Source: Croceivirga sp009797885 (GTDB taxonomy: Bacteria; Bacteroidota; Bacteroidia; Flavobacteriales; Flavobacteriaceae). From it: 64,000 nt of DNA. The translations under genes were made by a program, and so were the position numbers. Positions 26,585-36,039 of this stretch are shown here, piece by piece (position 1 is the stretch's first letter; each line of letters begins with the position of its first letter). A model generated the notes under the pieces. That model did not search any database and was not told the DNA's origin. It was given only the letters and a program-made list of their open reading frames with translations. The stretch is taken from positions 496,001 to 560,000 of the forward strand of contig AP035880.1 of assembly GCA_045866215.1 (NCBI GenBank), in the 5' to 3' direction.

Positions 26585-27221
26585 TACACCCATATTATTA
26601 TTTTTCCTTCTATGTATTGTTTGGATCGGTGCTGCACAAGTCACCCAGGATTCCATACCGGTAATGAATCCCGCGGATTCACTGAAAACAGATTTGAAGC
26701 AAAAAGGGATTACTGTAGAGGAGGTAACCTTTGTACGAAAGGAAATCAATCCCCTGGGCCCCAGTAAGGCCGCTTTTTATTCTGCCGTTTTTCCCGGATT
26801 GGGTCAGATTTACAATAAACGCTATTGGAAAGCCCCCATAGTTTGGGGTGCCCTGGGAGTTGGCATTTTTAATTTTGTGGACAGGAACACTCAATATAAT
26901 CAATTTCGAGACGCATTTAAGCAAAGACGTGCCGGCCTTCCAAATGACGAGTTCTTCGACATCAACGGTGATGGGAGTGGACCGGATGTTTCCGATGAGT
27001 CCTTACAAAATGCCCAGGAACGCCTGCAAAGGGACCGCGACCTATGGTTGGTGGTCACCATTGGTTTTTATGCATTGAACATCATAGATGCCAATGTCGA
27101 TGCCCATCTAAAGCAATATAATGTTGATGAGCGGTTGGGCTACGAGATCAAACCCTTTCTTGATTTTAACGAAATTACCAATGACCCGAATTTTGGGCTC
27201 GCTGTTATTGTTACTTTTTAA
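26577..27221 (+). CDS. DUF5683 family membrane protein
   Basis: The 214-residue protein starts with a signal-like segment (ILLFFLLCIVWIGAAQ) and contains PSKAAFYSAVFPGLGQIYNKRYWKAPIVWGALG, typical of the DUF5683 family often found between parB and dapB in Flavobacteria. A C-terminal membrane segment (WLVVTIGFYALNIIDANVDAHL) follows. Function unknown. Confidence 0.85.
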   Translation: MNSTPILLFFLLCIVWIGAAQVTQDSIPVMNPADSLKTDLKQKGITVEEVTFVRKEINPLGPSKAAFYSAVFPGLGQIYNKRYWKAPIVWGALGVGIFNFVDRNTQYNQFRDAFKQRRAGLPNDEFFDINGDGSGPDVSDESLQNAQERLQRDRDLWLVVTIGFYALNIIDANVDAHLKQYNVDERLGYEIKPFLDFNEITNDPNFGLAVIVTF

Positions 27222-27223
27222 CT

Positions 27224-27931
27224 ATGAACATAGCACTCTTTGGATATGGCAAAATGGGAAAAATGCTGGAAAAACTTGGCACGGACCGAGGCCATTCCTT
27301 TCCCTTAAAAATTGAATTTGATACCAACCTTCAATCCCTGAATCTTTCCGCCATTGATGTTGCCATTGATTTTAGTACGCCCGATGCTGCTTTCAACAAC
27401 ATAAAATATTGCTTTGAAAATGGGGTTCCCGTAATTTCTGGAACCACGGGTTGGTTGGATGCTTATGACGAAGCCGTATCCATTTGCAATGCTCTGCAAG
27501 GGGCCTTTATCTATGCTTCCAATTTTAGTTTGGGGGTGAATATTTTCTTCGAATTGAATGCAAAATTGGCAAAGATGATGTCCCAACGCAACGACTATGG
27601 GGTTGTCATGGAAGAAATCCATCACATCCATAAATTGGATGCCCCCAGTGGTACCGCCATTACTTTGGCAGAGGGTATTGTACGCCACTCCGATTATAAG
27701 GGTTGGCAATTGGGAAAAAGCCAAGGCAATACCATTCCCATTAGCGCTAAAAGGGAAGGTGAGGTTCCCGGCACACATAGTATCACCTACTCCAGCAAAG
27801 TGGATAGCATTGAAATAAAGCATACGGCCCATAATAGGGAAGGATTTGCTTTGGGAGCTTTAATTGCTGCCGAATGGATCCAGGGCAAAAAGGGGGTATT
27901 TACCATGAAAGATGTGTTAAACCTTGTTTAA
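27224..27931 (+). CDS. dapB: 4-hydroxy-tetrahydrodipicolinate reductase
   Basis: The 235-residue enzyme reduces the dipicolinate precursor in lysine and diaminopimelate synthesis. MNIALFGYGKMGKML is the nucleotide-binding loop, VISGTTGW and EIHHIHKLDAPSGTA carry the catalytic His and Lys. It begins 2 bases after the DUF5683 gene. Confidence 0.96.
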   Translation: MNIALFGYGKMGKMLEKLGTDRGHSFPLKIEFDTNLQSLNLSAIDVAIDFSTPDAAFNNIKYCFENGVPVISGTTGWLDAYDEAVSICNALQGAFIYASNFSLGVNIFFELNAKLAKMMSQRNDYGVVMEEIHHIHKLDAPSGTAITLAEGIVRHSDYKGWQLGKSQGNTIPISAKREGEVPGTHSITYSSKVDSIEIKHTAHNREGFALGALIAAEWIQGKKGVFTMKDVLNLV

Positions 27932-27976
27932 TTGGTAACAATTGCAGTTAATTAGCGTCACAAAATAAAATTTGAC

Positions 27977-29689
27977 ATGAACGGTACGCAGTGGATTCTA
28001 TTTATTTTATTGGTGCAGGTCATCCATTTTTTGGGAACTTGGAAGCTTTATGTCAAAGCGGGTAGAAAAGCCTGGGAAGCTGCCATACCAATTTACAATG
28101 GGATTGTTTTAATGCAAATCATCAATAGACCAAAATGGTGGGTTTTATTGCTCTTTATACCCATTATCAATTTATTGATGTTCCCGGTGGTCTGGGTAGA
28201 GACCATTCGCAGTTTTGGGCAGAACAAGTTATGGCAGACCTGGGCGGTAATTCTTTCCCTTGGTTTTTATATCTATTATGTGAACTACACCATGGATGTG
28301 GAGCATATTGCGGACCGAAGCTTAAAACCGGCAACAGGATTGGGTGAATGGGTGAGTTCCATAGTATTTGCTATAGTGGCCGCAACTTTTGTACATACCT
28401 ATTTTATACAGCCTTATGTGATTCCCACGGGTTCTTTGGAGCGTACCTTGCGGATCGGGGATTTTCTTTTTGTAAGCAAATTCCATTTTGGGGCAAGAAC
28501 ACCGATGACAGCTGTTGCAGCACCTATGGTACATGACACTTTGCCCTTGGTTGGAACAAAATCATATCTCAACAAGCCTCAGATTCCCTACTTCCGTTTA
28601 CCCGGTTTTAGTACGCCAAAGAAGAATGATATTGTGGTTTTTAGCTGGCCAGCGGATACGGTACGACAGTTCTTTGTTGCAGAAAAGGGGGTTAAAAAGC
28701 CCATTGATAAGAAATCGAACTACGTAAAGCGCTGCGTGGGCACCCCGGGTGACTCTTTGGAGATCATAAATGGATATGTCCATATAAATGGCAAAAAGTT
28801 GGAATTGTCCGACAGGGCCAAGGTGATGTATAACTATATCATCTATGCAAACAAAGGTGTTTCAAGTAGGGTATTAAACGAAGTCGGAGCGGATGATTTT
28901 ATAAGGAAATTTATTTCCCCGCCCCTCAATCAAAATCAATATAATAGGTTAATACCTTATGTTAGGGACGCCAAGAGAAGGGAAGACGGGAAAATTGAAC
29001 TATATACCGAAAAACAGGGCATTCCCACGGAGGTCATACGGGAGTTAAGGCTGGGGCTTACCGAGGAAACCTCGAGACAGCGAGTTGCTAACCTCACCCT
29101 GGAAATGGCAGAAACCATAAAAAAGGACCAACGGATAGATTCCGTTGTCATGCAAATAGAACCGAAGGGACAGGCAGGTTATAACATCTTTCCACAAAAC
29201 TCCAGATACCCCTGGAACAATGATAACCTTGGGCCCATATACATTCCAAAAGCCGGTTCAACAGTGAAGTTGACCCCAGAAACCCTTCCCCTATATAAAA
29301 AGATCATCAGGGATTACGAAAAAAATGAGGTCAGTGTCTCAGGAAATCAGGTGTTGATCAATGGGCAAAAAGCGGATTCGTACACTTTTACCATGGATTA
29401 TTATTGGATGATGGGGGACAATAGGGACCACTCGGAAGACAGCAGGACATGGGGTTATGTGCCGGCTAACCATATTGTGGGAAAACCGGTTTTTATTTGG
29501 CTAAGCTTCGATAATTTCCAGGATGGCATAAAGTTCAATGAAAAAATGCGTTGGGACCGTGTCTTTACCACAGTTGGCGGGGATGGTGAACCAGTATCCT
29601 ATTTTCGGTATTTTTTGATGGTACTGGCAGGTTGGTTTGTATTTGATTTTTTTAGGAAAAGGCGCAAATCCAAATCACAAAATGCGTAA
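27977..29689 (+). CDS. lepB: Signal peptidase I (large Bacteroidota form)
   Basis: The 570-residue S26 peptidase has four N-terminal membrane segments (about residues 1-115), the catalytic serine in IPTGSLERTL (about 152) and the catalytic lysine in YVKRCVGTPGDSLEI (about 249). A 180-residue insertion precedes the last conserved box, YWMMGDNRDHSEDSRTWGYVP. It removes signal peptides at the inner membrane. The length is far above the E. coli enzyme (324) but usual for this phylum. Confidence 0.95.
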   Translation: MNGTQWILFILLVQVIHFLGTWKLYVKAGRKAWEAAIPIYNGIVLMQIINRPKWWVLLLFIPIINLLMFPVVWVETIRSFGQNKLWQTWAVILSLGFYIYYVNYTMDVEHIADRSLKPATGLGEWVSSIVFAIVAATFVHTYFIQPYVIPTGSLERTLRIGDFLFVSKFHFGARTPMTAVAAPMVHDTLPLVGTKSYLNKPQIPYFRLPGFSTPKKNDIVVFSWPADTVRQFFVAEKGVKKPIDKKSNYVKRCVGTPGDSLEIINGYVHINGKKLELSDRAKVMYNYIIYANKGVSSRVLNEVGADDFIRKFISPPLNQNQYNRLIPYVRDAKRREDGKIELYTEKQGIPTEVIRELRLGLTEETSRQRVANLTLEMAETIKKDQRIDSVVMQIEPKGQAGYNIFPQNSRYPWNNDNLGPIYIPKAGSTVKLTPETLPLYKKIIRDYEKNEVSVSGNQVLINGQKADSYTFTMDYYWMMGDNRDHSEDSRTWGYVPANHIVGKPVFIWLSFDNFQDGIKFNEKMRWDRVFTTVGGDGEPVSYFRYFLMVLAGWFVFDFFRKRRKSKSQNA

Positions 29690-29692
29690 CGT

Positions 29693-30322
29693 TTGAAGGC
29701 CCTACTTCACCCTTGCTGTTTTCCCAATATTGCCACGATGGCCGTTTTGGTGCAAAATGACGTTATCTGGGAGGTACGTGATAATTTTCAGAAGCAGACC
29801 TATCGGAATCGTTATCATATTTGCACGGACCAAGGACTGCACAAACTGAGCATTCCCATAAAACACGTTGGCGGAAAGGACGGACGCCAGCAGTATAGGG
29901 ACGTACAAATTGAAAACAACTATCGTTGGCAGATCCAACACTGGCGTACCTTACAGACAGCCTACAGGGCTTCCCCATTTTTTGAGTTCTATGAGGATGA
30001 CCTGGCCCCATTGTTCCAAAAAGAGTTTAAATTCCTACTGGACTTTAATTGGCAAAGTCTTGATTTTTTGACGGATGCATTCCAAATTGACCACAATCCA
30101 AAACACTCAAAAGCGTATATGAAGGATTTCCCGGAGGGAGTGGATTTCCGTTTTCTGATAAACGCAAAAGAAACGGTTCATTTTGACTTTACACAGTACA
30201 ATCAGGTGTTTATGGACAGGCATGGATTTATCCAAAATTTAAGTACCCTTGATCTTCTTTTTAATGAAGGTCCCAGCACCATTACCCATCTGGAGGCACA
30301 AAGTTTGGAAGACCAATGTTAA
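29693..30322 (+). CDS. WbqC-like family protein
   Basis: The 209-residue protein starts at a TTG 3 bases after lepB (KALLHPCCFPNIATMAVLV), the normal N-terminus of the family, which begins with a strand and an H-P-x-x-F/Y-P pattern. WRTLQTAYRASPFFEFYEDDL is a conserved block. WbqC relatives occur in polysaccharide and amino-sugar clusters; the reaction here is unknown. Confidence 0.85.
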   Translation: MKALLHPCCFPNIATMAVLVQNDVIWEVRDNFQKQTYRNRYHICTDQGLHKLSIPIKHVGGKDGRQQYRDVQIENNYRWQIQHWRTLQTAYRASPFFEFYEDDLAPLFQKEFKFLLDFNWQSLDFLTDAFQIDHNPKHSKAYMKDFPEGVDFRFLINAKETVHFDFTQYNQVFMDRHGFIQNLSTLDLLFNEGPSTITHLEAQSLEDQC

Positions 30323-30630
30323 GACATCTTCTACATTATGGCATTCACTTTCTGGTCCCAATCCTGATTGCCCTGTTTTTTTTCAAAAGGGATAGGGTAA
30401 AAGTTGGGTTGATCTTATTGGCGGGTATCCTATTGGATGTAGACCACCTTTTGGCCAATCCCATTTTTGATCCCGATCGTTGTAGTATTGGGTTCCATCC
30501 CCTTCACTCGTATGTCCTGATCCCTTTTTATCTGGGACTTGCCCTATGGAAAAGGACACGTCTTCTTGGGTTGGCCCTGGTCATTCACATCATTGCGGAT
30601 GTTACGGATTGTCTATTTCTCAAGTTTTAG
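30316..30630 (+). CDS. Small membrane protein of the DUF6122 type
   Basis: The 104-residue protein has three hydrophobic segments and conserved LLDVDHLLANPIF and CSIGFHPLHSY, where Asp and His pairs could bind metal, as in membrane metal-dependent hydrolases. It overlaps wbqC-like by 7 bases and converges with the phosphatase-family gene, overlapping it by 18 bases. Function unknown. Confidence 0.8.
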   Translation: MLRHLLHYGIHFLVPILIALFFFKRDRVKVGLILLAGILLDVDHLLANPIFDPDRCSIGFHPLHSYVLIPFYLGLALWKRTRLLGLALVIHIIADVTDCLFLKF

Positions 30631-31638
30631 TTTGAATTCCGCACTAACTGGATAATGGTCAGATAGTTGTATATCATAATTCTGATGCGAAACAACTTCA
30701 AAGGAATGATCTGCCAATATATAATCAATACGTAGGGGTAAGCCTTTTAATTTGTATGTGCTTCCCCAATCATTTCCTTTCTCGAAAAATGAATCTTGGA
30801 ATCCATCGGATGCCATCCGGTATATTTGTGAAAATTGGGTGGAATTAAAGTCGCCACAAATCAAGGTAGGATGTACCGAACTTTTCATGTGTTCTCTAAG
30901 GACTTTGACTTGATTGAGTTGTTGGTCGATGGCTGCACTAATTTTCTTGGCAAGACGAAACGGTTCGTTTTTCTTTAGGTTTTCTTTGGAAGGAACAATT
31001 TTAAAGGATTGAAAATGGACGTTATAGACCCGTATGGTATCATTGGGTAACACAATATCCGCATAAATAATGTTATTGCGGGTCCCTTCTGGCTCCAAGG
31101 AGCCTTTATTGGTAATTGGAAACTTAGAAAATATGGCCTGTACCGTTCGTCCTGTGGAATAGGGCGTCTCTGCACGGAAGGCATAAAGTTTTAACTCCCT
31201 ATGCTGAACTCTACTATGTTCCTGAAGGCACAAAATGTCGGGATTCTCCTGTTTAATGAATTCCCTGATTTTTCCATCTACATTTTCAAGGGGTATATTT
31301 CCCCACCTGTTAAAACTCATTGCATTATAGCTCATTATGGATATATCCGGACCTTCAACCACATTTGAGCCAAAAATCTTATAGAAAGGTCCGAACGAGT
31401 ACATAGAAACAATACAGATCAATAAAGGGGCTAACAACCACTTACTTCGTTTGAACAACCAAAAAATCAAAAAGATGGAATGGGCAAACAATAAGACCGG
31501 CGTTAGAAATCCAAGTATGGCAATAGCTCCAAATACATTGTTATTTGACCAATATGAAATAAGCACCACTAAAGAAAGAAGCGCTAAAATCAAATTGATG
31601 GTGACAAGCAATCTTTTTACCGTAACTCCCAAACCCAA
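30613..31638 (-). CDS. Membrane-anchored endonuclease/exonuclease/phosphatase-family protein
   Basis: The 341-residue protein has three N-terminal membrane helices (residues 8-100), then a periplasm-facing EEP domain: SIMSYNAMSFNRWG, ILCLQEHSR (metal Glu), CGDFNSTQFS and the terminal RIDYILADHSF / SDHYPVSAEF with catalytic Asp and His. The substrate could be nucleic acid or a phospholipid headgroup. It is the last gene of the mutL-rhomboid-rhomboid run. Confidence 0.88.
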   Translation of the reverse strand: MGLGVTVKRLLVTINLILALLSLVVLISYWSNNNVFGAIAILGFLTPVLLFAHSIFLIFWLFKRSKWLLAPLLICIVSMYSFGPFYKIFGSNVVEGPDISIMSYNAMSFNRWGNIPLENVDGKIREFIKQENPDILCLQEHSRVQHRELKLYAFRAETPYSTGRTVQAIFSKFPITNKGSLEPEGTRNNIIYADIVLPNDTIRVYNVHFQSFKIVPSKENLKKNEPFRLAKKISAAIDQQLNQVKVLREHMKSSVHPTLICGDFNSTQFSQIYRMASDGFQDSFFEKGNDWGSTYKLKGLPLRIDYILADHSFEVVSHQNYDIQLSDHYPVSAEFKLKLEK

Positions 31639-31640
31639 TA

Positions 31641-32534
31641 TTAATCCTCTTTTCCGGCCTTGAACAAAAAGTCCTTTTCTTCCTTGGACAAACTCTCGTA
31701 ACCAGATTTGCTGATTTTGTCCAAAATGGCATCTATCTTTTTTTGACGTGTTTCTTTATTGTAATCAAGGCCGCTTTTTGATTTTTTCGCATTTTTTCTT
31801 CGATGCACGGTTTTAAGGGGAGCTTTTCTTTTACCAGGCTTAAAAAGACTTCCAATAGCTGTCAGCATATTGGAAAAGCCCGCACCAATATCTTTGCCAT
31901 TTAATAATTGCCGCGCATAAAAATAGCCTAGAAAGGCCCCTCCCAAATGTGCCAACCTACCCCCGATGTTTCCTCCATAAGGAATTTGTATCAAATCAAC
32001 CAGAACAACGAATGCACCAATGTACCATAACTTCACATTCAATAGACCAAACAAGCGCACTTCCTGGTTCGGGATATAGGCACAAATAAAAATGAGCACA
32101 GCGGTGACCCCGGCGGAAGCCCCAATAAGCGGAATATTACTATTCAGTAAGGTGGGGAAAATATTGTAACCCAAAAGAAAGAACAATCCCCCTAAAATAA
32201 CACCTAAAAAGTAAACATTTATAAAACGTTGGCTATTAAAAAGATTTAAGAATATCCTGCCCGTAAAGTACAATACCAGCATATTCCAAAATATGTGTCC
32301 TATTCCGGAATGAAAGAAGGAATAAGTGACCAACGACCATGGCTTCCCCAAGAAGGAAAAAAAGTCGGATGGCAGCTCAAACCAGTACAGAACAGCATCA
32401 ATGGAAACACCAAAAAGAGCACTTGCCAAACCCGTACCAATGAAAATGGCAAGGTTAATGACAATTAGTTTTTCCGCAATGTTCAACCGTGCAAAATAAT
32501 ATTGTAATCCTCCATTGGCCATACCTAATTCCAA
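31641..32534 (-). CDS. Rhomboid-family intramembrane serine protease (second copy)
   Basis: The 297-residue protein has six membrane segments with the catalytic GASAGVTAVL motif (Ser about 140) and a later His in LAHLGGAFLGYFYARQL. FHSGIGHIFWNMLVLYFTG is the conserved rhomboid helix 2 block. A basic cytosolic tail of about 70 residues (RKAPLKTVHRRKNAKK) ends the protein. Start could be 32534 or the ATG at 32522. It directly follows a first rhomboid gene, overlapping by up to 10 bases. Confidence 0.92.
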   Translation of the reverse strand: MELGMANGGLQYYFARLNIAEKLIVINLAIFIGTGLASALFGVSIDAVLYWFELPSDFFSFLGKPWSLVTYSFFHSGIGHIFWNMLVLYFTGRIFLNLFNSQRFINVYFLGVILGGLFFLLGYNIFPTLLNSNIPLIGASAGVTAVLIFICAYIPNQEVRLFGLLNVKLWYIGAFVVLVDLIQIPYGGNIGGRLAHLGGAFLGYFYARQLLNGKDIGAGFSNMLTAIGSLFKPGKRKAPLKTVHRRKNAKKSKSGLDYNKETRQKKIDAILDKISKSGYESLSKEEKDFLFKAGKED

Positions 32535-33271
32535 CGATTTTGATTAAACTGATTTTTTTTCCAATACCACATCATAATGAAACCGATCAAAGCACCCCCA
32601 ATATGGGCAAAGTGGGCGACATTACTTCCGGCACTTCCCAGACCATAAAGAATATCATATCCAAAAATCATCAAGGGAACAAAATACTTCGCCTTTATGG
32701 GCACGGGTAAAAAGATAAGCATCAACTCCGCATTGGGATACATAAAGGCAAAAGCCACCAGAACCCCATATACTGCACCGGAAGCACCGACGGCCGGGGC
32801 ATTGAAAGCATTCATAAAACCATCAATGGTGCCCTGGGAGGCCAATTGATACCAATCAGGACTATACTGCCCGTTGGACAGGATTTCCACAACACGTTGC
32901 TCGGTTAGGCCTGCCCCTGTAATGACATCCAATCCCTGGTTAAAGAAATAATAATTGGATGCAATATGCAAAAGGGCCCCTCCTATGCCTGCGGAGAAGT
33001 AAAAAAATAGAAACTTGTTCCTGCCCCATACACGCTCAAGTGGGGTACCAAAAGCCCAAAGGGCATACATATTGAAGAGGATATGAAAAAATCCGGTGAA
33101 ATCGTGCAGGAACATATGGCTGATTACCTGCCATATCCTAAAATTGGGGTTCTCGGGAAACCAAAGGGCAAAGTGCTCATAGAGCGTGTCACCAAGGCCT
33201 GTAATCCCAGCAATAAATAAGATGACATTGATGATGATCAGGTGCTTTATTGCATCCGTTAAACCTCCCAT
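32525..33271 (-). CDS. Rhomboid-family intramembrane serine protease (first copy)
   Basis: The 248-residue protein shows FLHDFTGFFHILFNMYALW, the catalytic AVGASGAVYGVLVAFA and the histidine in VAHFAHIGGALIGF. Six membrane helices are visible. It starts 3 bases after mutL. Tandem rhomboids next to mutL suggest a transcriptional unit rather than a shared pathway. Confidence 0.93.
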   Translation of the reverse strand: MGGLTDAIKHLIIINVILFIAGITGLGDTLYEHFALWFPENPNFRIWQVISHMFLHDFTGFFHILFNMYALWAFGTPLERVWGRNKFLFFYFSAGIGGALLHIASNYYFFNQGLDVITGAGLTEQRVVEILSNGQYSPDWYQLASQGTIDGFMNAFNAPAVGASGAVYGVLVAFAFMYPNAELMLIFLPVPIKAKYFVPLMIFGYDILYGLGSAGSNVAHFAHIGGALIGFIMMWYWKKNQFNQNRWN

Positions 33272-33274
33272 ATA

Positions 33275-35110
33275 CTAAAACTTATTTTCAATTTCATTTA
33301 CCCCAACAATGACATATATGGTCTTTTGATCGGGACTTAATTTCGGCTCCTTACAAGCGAATAAATCATTGACCAAAGCCGACTGACTTTCCACGGAAAG
33401 TACTTGTCCATTGGTAATGGCCAACTTTTTACCCATTGTCCGGGCTAACCATTCGGCGTGGGTAAAATGTTCCTTCCCTTGTCCTTCCAAATGTGATGCC
33501 AAAATAGCGTCCAGTACCGTTGTAATGGAATGTTCTGGCATACTGACAGGGATTCCGTTTATAACAACCTTGGTATTGTCAGAAAACGTGATATCGAACC
33601 CCAAACGTGTCAGGTTTGGAACCAATTCCTTTAAAATCCCCATTTCCTTTCTCCCAAAATCAAGTTCCACTGGAAACAACAACTGCTGGGTTACTCCCTT
33701 TTCAACCGTAATGTCCGTTAGGAACCGTTCGTAAAGAATGCGTTGATGTGCCCTGTTTTGATCAATGACCAGCAATCCGGATTTGACGGTACTCACAATG
33801 TACTTTCGTTGAAGTTGAAAGCTAATTTGTTTATTTTCCACTGACTCATCGGTCGATTCGAAGATTTCTGGATTCGTAGCATCCGATTCCATCTGCAACT
33901 GACTAAAACTATCTTCAATACCCTCAAAATCATAAAGTTCCTGCCAACCTTCCACATTGGTTTTCCCCACGGGTGCCCTGGAAATCCCGGGGCTTTTTTC
34001 ACTTGAAAAGGGATTGAAATTGGCATCAACGGTAACCGTAGGCATATGGGCATCCCTATTCTTGAAACTATAAGGGGTGTCCAAGTTGGCATCGCGTTCA
34101 AAATCCAATACCGGGGCCACATGAAACTGTCCCAAGCTATGTTTTACTGCAGCGCGTAACGTAGCATAAAGGGTATGTTCATCATCGAACTTCACTTCTG
34201 TTTTTGTGGGATGGATATTGATATCGATCGATCTGGGGTTGACCTCCATTTTTAGGAAATAACCCGGGTAGGTGTCGTTCTTTAACAAGCCCTCAAAAGC
34301 CGAAACCACGGCATGATGGAGGTAGGGACTTTTAATGAATCTATCGTTCGCAAAAAAGAATTGCTCCCCCCTACTCTTTTTGGCAAATTGGGGCTTGCAG
34401 ATAAAGCCAGAAATTTTGACCACCTCCGTCTCCTCCGTCACAGGAACCAAGCGTTCATTGGTCTTGCTCCCAAATATGTGCACAATACGTTGCCTAAAGT
34501 TCTCGGTAGGTAAATTAAAGTATTCCGATCCATTGTTGAACAATTGAAATGCCACACCAGGATGCACCAGGGCAATTCTTTGAAATTCATCAATGATATG
34601 GCGTAGTTCCACTTGATCGGATTTAAGGAAATTACGCCTGGCAGGTATATTAAAGAATAGGTTCTTCACTGCTATGGACGTTCCCTTGGCGGTAGCCGTT
34701 ACTTCCTGTGAAACAACCGTGCTTCCTTCTATCTTAAGGTGTGTACCCACATCTTCATTTTCCGTCCTTGTGTGCAAATCCACGTGGGCTATTGCCGCAA
34801 TGGAGGCCAATGCCTCACCCCTAAAGCCTTTGGTGTGCAGATTGAACAGATCATCAGCTGAGGAAATCTTTGAGGTTGCATGCCGCTCAAAGGACAAACG
34901 GGCATCCGTAGGGCTCATACCCACACCATTATCCACTACTTGAATGAGGGTCTTGCCCCCATCCTTAACGATAAGTTTGATCTCTCTGGCCCCAGCATCA
35001 ATGGCATTTTCCAATAACTCCTTTACTACGGAGGACGGACGTTGCACCACTTCCCCCGCTGCGATTTGGTTGGCCACATGGTCGGGCAATAGTTTAATGA
35101 TGTCTGCCAT
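33275..35110 (-). CDS. mutL: DNA mismatch repair protein MutL
   Basis: The 611-residue protein has the GHKL ATPase motifs VKELLENAIDAGA, VDNGVGM, RHATSKI and TKGFRGEALASI in the first 105 residues, and the dimer domain at the end. Where endonuclease-type MutL proteins carry DQHAAHERxxxE, this one has DQNRAHQRILYE (about residues 448-459), with the His and first Glu replaced. A terminal CPHGRP-type motif is not seen either. It therefore may lack nickase activity (inference). Overlaps the next upstream small gene by 1 base. Confidence 0.96.
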   Translation of the reverse strand: MADIIKLLPDHVANQIAAGEVVQRPSSVVKELLENAIDAGAREIKLIVKDGGKTLIQVVDNGVGMSPTDARLSFERHATSKISSADDLFNLHTKGFRGEALASIAAIAHVDLHTRTENEDVGTHLKIEGSTVVSQEVTATAKGTSIAVKNLFFNIPARRNFLKSDQVELRHIIDEFQRIALVHPGVAFQLFNNGSEYFNLPTENFRQRIVHIFGSKTNERLVPVTEETEVVKISGFICKPQFAKKSRGEQFFFANDRFIKSPYLHHAVVSAFEGLLKNDTYPGYFLKMEVNPRSIDINIHPTKTEVKFDDEHTLYATLRAAVKHSLGQFHVAPVLDFERDANLDTPYSFKNRDAHMPTVTVDANFNPFSSEKSPGISRAPVGKTNVEGWQELYDFEGIEDSFSQLQMESDATNPEIFESTDESVENKQISFQLQRKYIVSTVKSGLLVIDQNRAHQRILYERFLTDITVEKGVTQQLLFPVELDFGRKEMGILKELVPNLTRLGFDITFSDNTKVVINGIPVSMPEHSITTVLDAILASHLEGQGKEHFTHAEWLARTMGKKLAITNGQVLSVESQSALVNDLFACKEPKLSPDQKTIYVIVGVNEIENKF

Positions 35111-35394
35111 TAAGAGCCAAAGAATATGGACAAATCAAAATCGATGATATAAAGAAATACCAAAATTAAAACAGCAAGAATGATGATAAAACGTATTTTC
35201 ATATGCCTATCACCTTCATTTCTCAAATCATTAAAAGCGTTTGAAAACTTGTTTTTTAAACCTCTTTGGTGATGTGCCGTTGTTCTGAATTTGTCAAGTT
35301 TATGTTCAATTTTATAGGGACTTCCCTCGCCTTTGTAATAACGGGGCTTATAATCAAACTCACGATTTTTCCTAAGCCTTAAAAAATTACGCAT
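35110..35394 (-). CDS. Small membrane protein of unknown function upstream of mutL
   Basis: The 94-residue protein has a basic N-terminal half (RLRKNREFDYKPRYYKGEG) and one C-terminal membrane helix (FIIILAVLILVFLYIIDF). I do not recognise a named family; the position next to mutL and ribH and a promoter element upstream support it as a real gene. Confidence 0.75.
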   Translation of the reverse strand: MRNFLRLRKNREFDYKPRYYKGEGSPYKIEHKLDKFRTTAHHQRGLKNKFSNAFNDLRNEGDRHMKIRFIIILAVLILVFLYIIDFDLSIFFGS

Positions 35395-35415
35395 AATCCC
35401 CTTTTACCTTAAAAT

Positions 35416-35423
35416 CAAAGGTA
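35416..35423 (-). promoter_or_regulatory. -7 element for the mutL-rhomboid unit
   Basis: Minus strand TACCTTTG matches TAnnTTTG, 21 bases before the start of the small membrane protein. Confidence 0.55.
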
Positions 35424-35555
35424 CTTAAAAAGACTGCAAGCCTTAAAGGGCGGGTCACAAAAAATGTTAACAGGAAGGGAGGCCCGGTGATTGATGGTTT
35501 CGTTGCCAACGAATGGACTTTACCGTTTTGCACATCACTAAAATGGCATAAAAGG

Positions 35556-36035
35556 TTATCCCAAATTTGCCATTTTAATGGCCGCAATCGCCGCTTCTAT
35601 CCCCTTATTGCCATGCTTTCCCCCACTTCGATCTTTTGCCTGTTGTAGCGTATCGTCCGTAAGTACACAGAAAATAACGGGAACTTCGGTTTGAAGGTTC
35701 AAATCCATAATCCCATTTGCGGTAGCGGCACATACATAATCAAAATGACTGGTTTCCCCCCTAATTACACTACCAATGGCGATAATGGCATCCACGTTTT
35801 TGGTGGCCACCATCTTTTTACATCCAAAAGCAAGCTCAAAACTACCGGGGACGTTCCAACGAATAAGGTTTTTAGGCTCCACCCCACAATCCAGAAGGGC
35901 ATCCTGGGCCCCCTTAAAAAGGTTTTCCGTAATGCCATGGTTCCACTCGGAAACGACCAGCCCAATTCTTAGCCCGGAAGCATCCGGAATCTTCGACTTG
36001 TCGTAATGGGAAAGATTTTTTGTTTCGGTGGCCAT
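35556..36035 (-). CDS. ribH: 6,7-dimethyl-8-ribityllumazine synthase
   Basis: From the ATG at 36035 the protein has 159 residues (MATETKNLSHYDKSKIP). VSEWNHGITENLF, VPGSFELAFG, IAIGSVIRGETSHFDYV and GVLTDDTLQQA-like text (here CVLTDDTLQQAKDRSG) are the lumazine synthase blocks. It makes the riboflavin precursor. It is downstream of the TPR gene on the same strand, with 4 bases between. Confidence 0.96.
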   Translation of the reverse strand: MATETKNLSHYDKSKIPDASGLRIGLVVSEWNHGITENLFKGAQDALLDCGVEPKNLIRWNVPGSFELAFGCKKMVATKNVDAIIAIGSVIRGETSHFDYVCAATANGIMDLNLQTEVPVIFCVLTDDTLQQAKDRSGGKHGNKGIEAAIAAIKMANLG

Positions 36036-36039
36036 GCCC

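Noticed and set aside
24751..26600. parS sites near parAB.
   Set aside because: I looked for a 16-bp palindrome of the TGTTxCACGTGxAACA type and saw none in the window.
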